From Teredinibacter turnerae (lineage in GTDB: Bacteria > Pseudomonadota > Gammaproteobacteria > Pseudomonadales > Cellvibrionaceae): a stretch of 64,000 bases of DNA. The notes under the pieces are model-generated. The model saw nothing but the letters and a program-made list of their open reading frames with translations, searched no databases and was not told where the DNA came from. How positions within the stretch are numbered: the first letter of the stretch is position 1; each line of letters opens with the position of its first letter. Location: contig NZ_CP149817.1 of NCBI RefSeq assembly GCF_037935975.1, positions 868,001-932,000 of the forward strand. Direction: 5' to 3'. The position numbers were made by a program, and so were the translations under genes. Below are positions 9,000 to 16,855 of this stretch, piece by piece.

Positions 9000-9239
9000 A
9001 CTCGCACTGCTTCAATTTTTACCCTGTAGTGCCTTTATAGTTAATAAGTCACTAGGTTAAGCAGAGTTCCTTAAGTATCCCGCGTATATACGCTTTCAAC
9101 GCGCTACTCTTGATTAATCATAAGCGCTGATCTTTGCTACCAAACTGAGTACGCTTGCGTTAAACCGATTCGTGCTGCTCCATTACATTTATATTCCAGG
9201 GCCTGTCGACTTAAGCGGCTGCTCCAAGGAGAACCCTCT
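9000..9239. other. Intergenic region holding a remnant transposon end
   Basis: No gene. The only recognisable element is the 20-bp sequence at 9051-9070, listed separately, that matches the right terminal repeat of the MITE-like element at 10145-10469. A strong ribosome-binding site AAGGAGA (about 9226-9232) serves the next gene. Confidence 0.6.
9051..9070. mobile_element. Solo terminal-repeat remnant of the MITE-like element
   Basis: ACTAGGTTAAGCAGAGTTCC here compares with ACTAGGTTAATTAGAGGTTCC at the right end of the element at 10145-10469: a two-base substitution and one missing base. It is followed by TTA, as the intact copy is. No partner left end is visible nearby, so this is probably what is left after a deletion or a rearranged copy. 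Confidence 0.55.
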
Positions 9240-9920
9240 GTGATTTCAACCCTGCCCCGTTGGATTGAGTTTGGTGCGTTTGTGCTCGCGCTGGTGGCAG
9301 GTTGTGTGAATGCAATCGGGTTGTTGAGCTTTGAGCACCAGGCGGTTTCCCATGTATCCGGCACGGCGACCTTGTTAGGGGTTCAGCTCAGTCTGTGGCA
9401 TTTGGCAACAAGTGTTCAGCTCTTAGGTGTGCTGCTGGCATTTATGGTGGGTGCAGCAATTTCTGGTGTATTGTTGCACGGCGCGAAGCTTCAGCTCGGG
9501 CGCCATTACGACACCGCCTTGATTATCGAAGCCATATTATTACTTGCAGCACTACTGCTGTTATCGGCAGATATTTATGCAGGTGTCTTTTTAGCGTCTA
9601 TTGCCTGCGGCTTGCAAAATGCGCTGGCCACAACATTTAGCGGTGCGGTGGTAAGAACCACGCATCTAACCGGTATTTTCACCGATCTGGGAATTATGCT
9701 CGGCGGTGTTTTGCGCGGTGAGCGGTTAGACAGGCGCAAAGCGAAACTCTTCAGCCTCATTATTGTGGGCTTTATTGCAGGTGGTATGGTGGGCGCGTAT
9801 TTGCATCGCAAGCTGCAATTTCTTGCGCTGTTATTTCCCGCTGTTGTCTGTCTGGTGCTGGCGTTACTCTATCGCCTGCAATTACGAAAACCCGGCCCCA
9901 AAAAAGCGAATAGCCAATAA
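9240..9920 (+). CDS. YoaK/DUF1275 family membrane protein
   Basis: A 226-aa integral membrane protein with about six hydrophobic helices. The pattern FVLALVAGCVNAIGLLSF near the N-terminus, ASIACGLQNALATTFSGAVV in the middle (about 120-139) and TTHLTGIFTDLG directly after is diagnostic for DUF1275 (YoaK). The family's function is not established; a transport role is often assumed. Start is GTG 9240, fixed by the strong AAGGAGA site 7 bp upstream. The disrupted cupin gene begins only 5 bp after its stop, so the two once formed an operon. Confidence 0.85.
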   Translation: MISTLPRWIEFGAFVLALVAGCVNAIGLLSFEHQAVSHVSGTATLLGVQLSLWHLATSVQLLGVLLAFMVGAAISGVLLHGAKLQLGRHYDTALIIEAILLLAALLLLSADIYAGVFLASIACGLQNALATTFSGAVVRTTHLTGIFTDLGIMLGGVLRGERLDRRKAKLFSLIIVGFIAGGMVGAYLHRKLQFLALLFPAVVCLVLALLYRLQLRKPGPKKANSQ

Positions 9921-9925
9921 TTGAA

Positions 9926-10682
9926 TTGCCACAACCCGACTTCATTATCGTGCGCAGCGGGGCTTCTCTTGCCAGAAAAGCCCCGCTCGTTTCCCATCCG
10001 CTAACGATGCGGCACAGCGTAAAACCGTATTCCTTGGCGACCTAACCCGCCTGAGTAAAGTCGGTATTCAATTGAATGTAGTGGCTCCAGGCGTAACCAC
10101 CACGGAGCCACACCGCCATGAATTTGCCGATGAATTTATGTTTAGGAACCTCTGATTAACCTAGTAATTTCTCTGCGTGACCTGCGGTGATTAGTTGTTA
10201 GGCGCCTTTCGCAATTAATGGCCTTAGTCCTTAATAAGAAAGGCAACGCCACAAATGATCGCCGCAGGCCGCGCCTTTATGCCCGTGGGTGCTAGGGGGC
10301 TTTCAGGAATTTAACCTGAGGGTGTTGCGCTCGTTCGCCGTGTAAAGCTTCCGCTCCTGCTCACGCTACTTACCTACGTCCATGCAGGCAACCAGCACGC
10401 CTCGCTCCCGCGCCTACTCACGTTAAATTCCTGTAAGCCAGAGGAATCACTAGGTTAATTAGAGGTTCCTTTATTTTGCAAGGTACTGCCGAAGTTCAGT
10501 TGGGTGATGAGGTACACACTGTAACGAGTGGTGATTTTATCGGCCTTCCCGCGCGCGGGCCTGCGCGCGCTTTTACCAGAACCGGGGGTATGGAACTGAT
10601 CTCCCTTGTGGGCGGCAACCGCCCGGACTTCGATGTGTGTACCTACCCGAATCGTGAGCAGCGTTTCCCTATAAATCGTTAA
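9926..10682 (+). pseudogene. Cupin-domain protein gene, inactivated by frameshift and MITE-like insertion
   Basis: Three pieces of one cupin gene can be joined. Piece 1 (TTG 9926 to about 10000) reads IIVRSGASLARKAPLVSHPL. One base is then missing and the frame shifts. Piece 2 (to 10144) reads NDAAQRKTVFLGDLTRLSKV and ends with the first cupin motif EPHRHEFADEFMF. The element at 10145-10469 interrupts. Piece 3 (from 10473) resumes with ILQGTAEVQLGDEVHTVTSG and ends NREQRFPINR. The fit across both breaks matches metal-binding cupin proteins of about 150 aa. Two independent lesions make a functional product very unlikely. It sits directly downstream of the YoaK-type gene. Confidence 0.85.
10145..10469. 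mobile_element. MITE-like non-autonomous element with 21-bp terminal inverted repeats
   Basis: A 325-bp element without coding capacity. Left end GGAACCTCTGATTAACCTAGT and right end ACTAGGTTAATTAGAGGTTCC are inverted copies differing at one base. It is flanked by TTTA on both sides (10141-10144 and 10470-10473), a 4-bp target-site duplication: removing the element and one TTTA restores the cupin reading frame exactly. The duplication length and end sequence are compatible with mobilisation by an IS5-type transposase (inference). No transposase gene is in the window. Confidence 0.88.
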
Positions 10683-10695
10683 TAACAAGCTAGAG

Positions 10696-10714
10696 GCAGT
10701 TGAGAATCATTATC
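10696..10714. promoter_or_regulatory. Putative Fur box upstream of TonB receptor gene
   Basis: The segment GCAGTTGAGAATCATTATC matches 14 of 19 positions of the Fur consensus GATAATGATAATCATTATC, including an uninterrupted AATCATTATC half. It ends 52 bp before the start codon of the TonB-dependent receptor, a usual place for iron-dependent repression. Confidence 0.7.
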
Positions 10715-10766
10715 ACTAATGTTAAGGTGGCGGCTCTTTCATTTGACCTTGGTAAGAGGTGTATAG

Positions 10767-12884
10767 ATGTCTTCTACTGTATTACGTGCCGATTGTACGC
10801 TCGTTGGTTTAGTCGCAATCGCCACCAGTGCTGGTGTGTTCGCTGCCGATGGATCGACAAAGCTGGAAGAAGTTGTGGTAACGGCAAGCCGGATAGAAAA
10901 GCCGCTGAGCGCGATTCCTAATACGGTCACGATCATCAACACTGTCGACCTGCAGCAGCAACTCTCCATTCAGAATGACATCTCTACAGTGCTGGGGAAT
11001 TTGATTCCCAGCTTCTCGCCGTCGCGCCAGAAAATGACCAATGCTGGCGAGTCGCTTCGCGGGCGCAAGCCGCTCTATTTAATCGACGGTGTGCCGCAAT
11101 CCAACCCGTTGCGCAACGGCGGGCGCGATGGCCACACTATCGATCCCTCCGTGCTGGAACGGGTGGAAGTATTACACGGTGCTAACGCGATCCATGGCAT
11201 GGGTGCCGCCGGTGGTGTTATTAATTTAATTACCAAGCGGCCCACTGAGGATTTATCGCAGCACATTAAAGTGGATACCGGGTTCCAGGCGGAAGACCCC
11301 GCCGAAAGCGCCGATTACGGCCTGAGTTACAGCGTTTCGAACCGCATCGATCGGTGGGAGATTCTTGGCAGTGTGAGCTACCGGGCGACGGGCATGGGGT
11401 ACGATGCGAATGGTGAATTAATTGGCGTAGACAATACTCAGGGCGATACCATGGATTCCCAGTCGCTTAATTTATTCGTTAAAACCGGCTACAACTGGCA
11501 GGATCAGCGCCTCGAATTAATGGTTAACCGTTACGATATTGAAAGCAACCACAAGTGGATTTCGGTTGCAGGCGATGTCGATGCCGATATCCCAACCACG
11601 GCAGAAAAAGGCGAAATTCCTGCAGAAGGTGCCCGTAATCGGGTAACTACAACCAGCTTCAGTTACGAACACAACGCGTTTTTGCATCACCGGCTGCGCT
11701 TGCAGCTGTTTAATCAGGATTTTGAAGCGACCTACGGGGCCCAGATCGAACCAATTGCGACATTCCAGGACCCGGCATACGGCCCGGATTTAATCGACCA
11801 GTCGCAAAATAACTCAGAAAAAAAGGGACTGAAATTTACCCTGGTAAAAGACAGTGTTGCGGGGCTGCCCGTGTCTGTGGTGTACGGGTTCGATTTGCTT
11901 GAAGACAAAACCTGGCAAGCGCTTATTCAAACCAATCGTTCCTGGGTGCCCGCGACCACTTATAGCAATTCTGCCCCTTTTATACAGGCGGAGTTCACGG
12001 GTATTGAACATGTAACTTTTTCTGCGGGCGTGCGCCATGAATCCTCTACGCTGGAAGTTGACGACTTTACCACCCTGTACCGTTACGGTAGCCAGTTTGT
12101 GCGTGGTGGCAAGCCGAGCTTTTCCAAAACCCTAACCAATGTGGGCGGCACTTACCAATTCGCCGAAGCCTGGCGGGTATTTGCCAATTATTCAGAAGCC
12201 TTTTCCATGCCCGACGTCGGACGGGTGTTGCGCGGCATTGATACTGCCGGTGAAGACGTTGAATCATTTTTAAACCTGCAGCCAATTCTTACCGAAAACA
12301 GTGAGCTTGGGCTTGAGTTTGACAACGGGACGATTAATTCTCAGCTGAGTTACTACAGTTCCAACTCCGATTTTGGTCAGCGGTTACAGCGTGGAAACGA
12401 TGGTATCTACACAGTGAAGCGCGAAAAAACAGATGTGGACGGGCTTGAATTTCAATTCGGTTGGGCAGTGACTAATAACGACCAACTGGGCGTTCGCTAT
12501 GCGCAGGCGGAAGGGCGCTATGACTCAGATCAGGACGGCAAAGTCGATTCCGATCTGGGGGGAACCAATATTTCTCCAGACCGCGTCAACCTCAGTTGGG
12601 ACCGCCAGTGGAATGCCGATATCCACTCGCGTTTGCAAGTCAGCCGTTTATTGGATCGGGAAGTTAAAAACAAGGAAGGTGAAACCACCAATGAATTTGA
12701 GGGTTACACAACCGTCGATTTTAATGTGGATTTGGCGGTATTGGCCGGCACCCTAACCGTCGCAGTACAAAACCTTACTAACGCAGACTATTACACTTAC
12801 TATTCTCAAAGCTCGCCAAACGATTTGCGTAATTTTAAGGGCCTTGGGCGCAGCGTGAGTTTGTCTTACCAGCGTAAATTCTAA
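10767..12884 (+). CDS. TonB-dependent outer-membrane receptor (siderophore/iron-type)
   Basis: A 705-aa receptor with a signal peptide (cleavage probably after GVFA, about residue 26), a TonB box EEVVVTAS just behind it, a plug domain (about 45-160 with LYLIDGVPQ and VEVLHGANAIHGMGAAGG), and a beta-barrel ending in the outer-membrane signal VSLSYQRKF with terminal Phe. It would import an iron complex across the outer membrane using TonB/ExbBD energy. Ligand is not predictable. A near-consensus Fur site upstream and a co-directional PepSY-TM gene 33 bp downstream both support iron acquisition. AAGAGG precedes ATG 10767. Confidence 0.9.
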   Translation: MSSTVLRADCTLVGLVAIATSAGVFAADGSTKLEEVVVTASRIEKPLSAIPNTVTIINTVDLQQQLSIQNDISTVLGNLIPSFSPSRQKMTNAGESLRGRKPLYLIDGVPQSNPLRNGGRDGHTIDPSVLERVEVLHGANAIHGMGAAGGVINLITKRPTEDLSQHIKVDTGFQAEDPAESADYGLSYSVSNRIDRWEILGSVSYRATGMGYDANGELIGVDNTQGDTMDSQSLNLFVKTGYNWQDQRLELMVNRYDIESNHKWISVAGDVDADIPTTAEKGEIPAEGARNRVTTTSFSYEHNAFLHHRLRLQLFNQDFEATYGAQIEPIATFQDPAYGPDLIDQSQNNSEKKGLKFTLVKDSVAGLPVSVVYGFDLLEDKTWQALIQTNRSWVPATTYSNSAPFIQAEFTGIEHVTFSAGVRHESSTLEVDDFTTLYRYGSQFVRGGKPSFSKTLTNVGGTYQFAEAWRVFANYSEAFSMPDVGRVLRGIDTAGEDVESFLNLQPILTENSELGLEFDNGTINSQLSYYSSNSDFGQRLQRGNDGIYTVKREKTDVDGLEFQFGWAVTNNDQLGVRYAQAEGRYDSDQDGKVDSDLGGTNISPDRVNLSWDRQWNADIHSRLQVSRLLDREVKNKEGETTNEFEGYTTVDFNVDLAVLAGTLTVAVQNLTNADYYTYYSQSSPNDLRNFKGLGRSVSLSYQRKF

Positions 12885-12917
12885 TAAGTTTTCAGGGTAG
12901 CAACACACGTTCAGTTA

Positions 12918-14030
12918 ATGCAGCAAGCAAAACGCAATAAAAAGCGGCCATCCGGTTTATGGCAGTGGCACCTCTGGTTTGGCCTGGTCGCCACGGTACC
13001 GCTATTGCTCGCTGCGGTGAGCGGTGTGTTGCTGTTGTACCAAAAAGAACTTGTGCGTTTAGTGGTTGCGCCCGGCGCACACTTGCAATTCAACAGGGGT
13101 GCCCACGCAGACGCACTAACAGTGCAAATACTGGTGCAGGAATATGCATCAGGGGCAATGATCAATATAAAAGCGCCGAGTAGGGTCGAACCGTATTGGA
13201 CCATTCGAGAAGATCATTCGCTCACACTGCTAAATACCGAATCTCTCGAGACCTACACCCGGCATAGCTGGTTGTTGGATGCGTTTGCCGTTGTACGCGA
13301 ACTGCACGTGCACCTGCTTACGTCGGTCGTGGGTGAATGGCTGTTATTGATCAGCGGTTTAGCGGCGCTATTTTTATGCGTGAGCGGAATTATTTTGTGG
13401 TGGCCCGGGCGCAAAGCCTTTCGCTGGCAGTGGATAACCCCGAACCCTGTTCGTCGCTCGCATTATTTGCACTATCACCGCCACCTGGGAGCCCTGATCA
13501 GCCCTATACTGTTAGTGGTTTTGCTCACTGGTGCGGTCATGCTGTGGCAGAAACGCGTGAAGCCGCTGCTGCCACCGCAATCGGTTAGTATCTTCTCAAC
13601 AGCACCAAAGGACGTATTGCCTTTGACCATCGCCGAGGCGATGAGTCTGGCTCAACAAATTTACCCCAACGCGCGGCCGACGTATATTCGAGCGTGGGCC
13701 GATGGCGACGGCCGCCAGCTGCGGGTGCGTTTTCGGTTAGCAGATGAGTGGCATTTAAACGGCCGAACAACAGTGTGGGTGAATCTCGATTCCGGTGTTG
13801 TATCTGGCACCGCCCGGTCAGATAAGGTGGGCGTGGCCCGCAGGTTGGTAAACCAGTTGTACCCGCTGCATTCCGGATACGGAATGGATTTTATTTACCG
13901 TGCACTTGTGCTGCTTTCCGGGGTAGGATTTTGCTGGGTACTCTGGACAGGCCTCATGCACTACATTAAACGGCAGCTTTCACGAAAGCGGCGACATTCC
14001 AATACGCCCTCCAAACCGCACCCTTGTTAA
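12918..14030 (+). CDS. PepSY-associated TM-helix protein (iron-regulated membrane protein)
   Basis: A 370-aa inner-membrane protein of the PepSY_TM family. Hydrophobic helices occur at about 15-37 (LWFGLVATVPLLLAAVSGVL), 140-165 (with GIILWWPGRKAFRW), 187-210 and 330-350. The His-rich segments (WHLWFG, HYLHYHRHLG) are typical of this family and may bind haem. Members usually accompany siderophore receptors and are thought to reduce ferric siderophores in the periplasm. Position 33 bp after the receptor gene suggests one Fur-controlled transcript. Basic Arg/Lys/Ser-rich C-terminus faces the cytoplasm. Confidence 0.85.
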   Translation: MQQAKRNKKRPSGLWQWHLWFGLVATVPLLLAAVSGVLLLYQKELVRLVVAPGAHLQFNRGAHADALTVQILVQEYASGAMINIKAPSRVEPYWTIREDHSLTLLNTESLETYTRHSWLLDAFAVVRELHVHLLTSVVGEWLLLISGLAALFLCVSGIILWWPGRKAFRWQWITPNPVRRSHYLHYHRHLGALISPILLVVLLTGAVMLWQKRVKPLLPPQSVSIFSTAPKDVLPLTIAEAMSLAQQIYPNARPTYIRAWADGDGRQLRVRFRLADEWHLNGRTTVWVNLDSGVVSGTARSDKVGVARRLVNQLYPLHSGYGMDFIYRALVLLSGVGFCWVLWTGLMHYIKRQLSRKRRHSNTPSKPHPC

Positions 14031-14327
14031 CTTGGCAATGAAACTTGCGAAGTTAGTAAGCGGGGCAGGGAAGCACCGCCATTGCCCGATGGGCGGTATA
14101 AATCATTGAAATATCAGAAAATTCATACATTTTTACCAATATTTCAAGGGTGCCCATTAAACAGTAAATAGCTAATAGCTAATAGCTAATAGATAGTATT
14201 ATCCATTTAATCGCCGGCTTAATAGTACGCGCAAAAAGTAACTTTTACTTTGTCGTAATACCGCGTTAACTTAAGCTTTCTTTTCTGCCGTCCGCATCCA
14301 CCACCCACTATCTGCACGGAGCTGACT
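14031..14327. other. Intergenic region with short tandem repeat
   Basis: No gene seen. It contains three perfect copies of the 7-bp unit TAGCTAA at 14169-14189 plus a partial fourth. No clear terminator follows the PepSY gene; a weak ACCGCC/GGCGGT hairpin occurs near 14075-14097 without a T-run. Confidence 0.6.
14169..14189. repeat. 7-bp tandem repeat (TAGCTAA x3)
   Basis: Three perfect consecutive TAGCTAA units followed by TAGATAG. Such microsatellite-like tracts can change length by slippage. It lies about 140 bp upstream of the cupin gene start, so an effect on that gene's expression is conceivable but not shown. Confidence 0.8.
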
Positions 14328-14714
14328 ATGGCTTTATCACGAAATCTTTTTGAAGCGTTTGTCGTTCTCAACTCTACTCAATCCGCGAGTGTCGAAGCTG
14401 TGGATGCATCGCTCTACGAGCGACTGGATAGCACATACAACAATATGAGCGGCTGCCAGCTGGTATCCTGCTACACCTTCACATCGGATTGGCAAAACAG
14501 CGAAATGCACCCCAACGGCGACGAGCTGGTAATTCTACTTTCAGGCGAAGTCACCTTTGTGCTCGAGCAGCCCACGGGTGACGAATACGTAACCTTGGCA
14601 AAGCAGGGTGATTTTGTGCTGGTCCGCAAAGGTGTGTGGCACATGGCTAAAACAGAAGTTGAGTCGACCTTATTGTTTGTAACGCCGGGGGAAGGTACGG
14701 AGCATAGAGCGTGA
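14328..14714 (+). CDS. Small cupin-domain protein
   Basis: A 128-aa single-domain cupin. Cupin motif 1 is around residues 63-80 (MHPNGDELVILLSGEVTF) and motif 2 around 97-112 (GDFVLVRKGVWHMAKT). The metal-ligand set looks reduced compared with classical cupins (one clear His in each motif plus Glu). Activity and ligand unknown; a binding or sugar/amine-isomerase-like role is possible. It starts at ATG with a GGAGCT site just upstream and is convergent with the acetyltransferase gene, with only 18 bp between them. Confidence 0.8.
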   Translation: MALSRNLFEAFVVLNSTQSASVEAVDASLYERLDSTYNNMSGCQLVSCYTFTSDWQNSEMHPNGDELVILLSGEVTFVLEQPTGDEYVTLAKQGDFVLVRKGVWHMAKTEVESTLLFVTPGEGTEHRA

Positions 14715-14732
14715 GAAGGCTAGGGCAGGTAC

Positions 14733-15194
14733 TTAAGTATGCCGCACTATAGTTCCGCTCTCCCCGGTGGAAACTAACGTCCAGCCAAGTTGCGTGTAAA
14801 GTTCCGGAATATCAGTGAGTGCGAATAATTCAGGCGCTTCCCCGTGTGACTTTTCGATCAATCTACTGGCAATCCCCAACCTTCGAAATTTTGGCGACAC
14901 GAATACAGCATTAATCCAAATTGCAGTCTCGTGATTCATTGGGTTTTCAAAGCCTGTGAATGACAATCCGCCAGTCACTGCACCGTCGATTAAGCAAACG
15001 ATTGGGTCGGGAATTCGTAGACCGAGCTTTTCTTGTTTAAAATCTTCAAATTCCGGCCATTCATTCTTTAATAGTAACAATAAATCTGCAGCTAATTGTG
15101 ATTCTGGTTTAGCCGTTACTATTTGCATCTGGAGGTGCTTCTTATTACCAGAAAAAACTATGGTGTACGTGGATTTAAAGTCAATTAAACCCAT
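14733..15194 (-). CDS. GNAT family N-acetyltransferase
   Basis: A 153-aa (or 131-aa) acetyltransferase. The acetyl-CoA binding motif A is recognisable as VFVSPKFRRLGIASRLIEKS, with the Q/RxxGxG-like core RRLGIA. The C-terminal YTQLGWTLV is the usual last GNAT strand. The first 22 residues are atypical; the Met at residue 23 (MQIVTAKPESQL) is the more likely start, and neither start has a good ribosome-binding site. Substrate unknown. Codon use is A+T-richer than the housekeeping genes. It lies downstream of an attC-like palindrome, which would fit a mobile cassette origin. Confidence 0.82.
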   Translation of the reverse strand: MGLIDFKSTYTIVFSGNKKHLQMQIVTAKPESQLAADLLLLLKNEWPEFEDFKQEKLGLRIPDPIVCLIDGAVTGGLSFTGFENPMNHETAIWINAVFVSPKFRRLGIASRLIEKSHGEAPELFALTDIPELYTQLGWTLVSTGESGTIVRHT

Positions 15195-15467
15195 ACGGCA
15201 AGTTCTATCTGGCGTACCAATCGTTGGTGAGAATCAGAATTGAAATCGGTTAGGTTTAGCTTGAGCGAAAATTAAATTGTGAGATTTGCAAAGGTATCGA
15301 TTACATTGATTTATATCTAATTATGTCAGCGTAGATTAACGTTAAGATCCAGAAGTGTAGCAGATATTTTTATAGCGCATTCGTGTAAGAAAATTGCACA
15401 CATATAAAGTTGATGTATGCGCTTTATAGTTTTCATTGAATTGCTACGCTTTGTTATCCGTTAGCGG
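15195..15467. other. Intergenic region with attC-like palindrome
   Basis: A+T-rich spacer between two leftward genes. Its main content is the imperfect palindrome at about 15338-15461, listed separately. No open frame of note. Confidence 0.6.
15338..15461 (-). repeat. Imperfect palindrome resembling an integron attC site
   Basis: About 120 bp with nested inverted segments around a central loop: TGTAGCA and TATAGCGCAT on the left, ATGCGCTTTATA and TGCTACGC on the right, with unequal bulges between the arms. On the minus strand it begins GGATAACAAAGCG right after the stop of the upstream gene and ends TTAACGTTA, resembling the outer AAC...GTT boxes of attC sites. The boxes do not match the RYYYAAC/GTTRRRY consensus exactly and no integron integrase is in the window, so the identification is tentative. 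Confidence 0.4.
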
Positions 15468-16193
15468 CTATGTAGGCTCGTAGTCAGGAAAACGCTCCTT
15501 AAAATAACTTGCATACTCGAGCACCAAATCTGTTCTTTCTTTTCCATACTGCCAATTATCTATTTTTTTAGAATCGTTAACTTTGATTCCATGGAGACGA
15601 ACAGATTTGACTCTCCCGTTGAGCTCTTCTCCATTGAAGCGCCCGAAAAAGCTTACCGGTTCCGAGGAGGTTTGTTCTCCGAAAATAACAGTTCCATAAC
15701 CCGTAGGAATGACGTCGGACCTCAGTAGAGAGCCAAAGTAAGTGTAATCTAGAACGAAGTTTTGATAGGTTGCAGACTTAGATGTGAATGATCCGTCGGG
15801 AGAACCATTGCAAAGATAGTTGTTGCCAGAAATTTGTAATTCCTCATGCCTATGGCTTATGGTAATCATTGAAATGCCTTTTAATAATTTTTTCCCATCC
15901 TCTTCTTCGAGCATTACTTCGGCCCAAAGCCCTTCAACGAATCTTCTTCCTAAAATTCGTTGTCTAAGTCTTCTAGAGTTGTCTACTCTTATGAAAGCAA
16001 TTAATTCTGCAAAAAAAACGGATCCCGCGACAAAAATTCCGATAGTTGAGGCTTTAATGAGCCAGAGTAAATCAATATAGTCCGATGAAATAAGTTCCTT
16101 TGTTAGTGTGTCGAATAAAATAGTGCCAACGACCGTGGCTACAGCTGAGATTATAGTTCCTGTTTTGGATATATAGACTTTTAGAGGGCTCAT
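15468..16193 (-). CDS. Two-TM protein with beta-rich domain, Cap15-like architecture, orphan
   Basis: A 241-aa protein with two N-terminal membrane helices (about 10-28 and 43-68), a basic juxtamembrane stretch (NSRRLRQRILGRR) and a beta-rich soluble domain from about residue 83. That domain shows GLWAEVML, ISGNNYLCNG, FVLDYTYFGSL, GYGTVIFGE and FFGRFNGEEL. The spacing of these blocks and the two-TM/beta-barrel layout recall Cap15-type CBASS effectors, which sense cyclic nucleotides and disrupt the inner membrane. This is pattern recognition, not a search result. No CD-NTase, mCpol or other signal-making gene lies beside it. It could equally be another lipocalin-like membrane protein. A+T-rich, recently acquired in appearance. 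Confidence 0.55.
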   Translation of the reverse strand: MSPLKVYISKTGTIISAVATVVGTILFDTLTKELISSDYIDLLWLIKASTIGIFVAGSVFFAELIAFIRVDNSRRLRQRILGRRFVEGLWAEVMLEEEDGKKLLKGISMITISHRHEELQISGNNYLCNGSPDGSFTSKSATYQNFVLDYTYFGSLLRSDVIPTGYGTVIFGEQTSSEPVSFFGRFNGEELNGRVKSVRLHGIKVNDSKKIDNWQYGKERTDLVLEYASYFKERFPDYEPT

Positions 16194-16855
16194 TTTCTCT
16201 TCTCTTTAAAGGGTAGAAGCAGCTGCTGTCTTTCTAAATCAGAAAGACATGCTCGAGCTGACCGTAGTCGATTTCTAAGGGGCTCTCATTTTACTGATTC
16301 AAAATTTCAAATGCTGCTTCGTTTTCGCAGAAAAAATAGAATAGAATATCTTTCGGGCTAAATTTAGAAAGTTATTTGAATCGGTTTTTATGGGAAAAAC
16401 TATATATACGTATAGAGCGATAGGTTTTCGTAATCTGATGCTGAAAATTACTCCGCCAAGAGATTTTGGCGGGCTGCGCTAACGTATAACCTTGCTCCGA
16501 GAACCTGTTTGAGTCGGGAGGTTAAGGCGCCATTGGGGAGTTGATATAGTGATTAACTTAGACCACTACAGCGCCGCCCGCAGGTAGCAATTGACTACCG
16601 AACGCTAACTGCCTGTATCTTAACTGAATACGCGCGGAATCCAGTCTTTATCATCCTTAATTTATACAATGCCTGCTGCTGTGCATGGGTTGCGAAAAAT
16701 TTAAAAGGTGAAGGGCATGTGCTGCGGTGAAACATGGCGCACCACAAAGGATTTTGCTCGGTCTTATATCTGACCTCGCAATGCTTCGGCTACCATGACG
16801 ATTGATATGGCATAGGTTAACTGAGATAGCAGCGCCATTGTCTGGAAGCTTATTG
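16194..16855. other. A+T-rich region without a gene
   Basis: About 660 bp of accessory DNA upstream of the Cap15-like gene. I see only a CCGCCAA/TTGGCGG hairpin at 16453-16472 and a GGTAG/CTACC hairpin near 16590. No open frame with protein-like features. The promoter of the Cap15-like gene should be close to its start, but no clear -10/-35 pair stands out. Confidence 0.55.

Noticed and set aside
9956-9987. AGCGGGGCTT / AAGCCCCGCT hairpin as terminator of the YoaK-type gene
   Set aside because: It lies inside the 5' part of the cupin pseudogene coding sequence and has no T-run, so it is more likely a coding-region coincidence.
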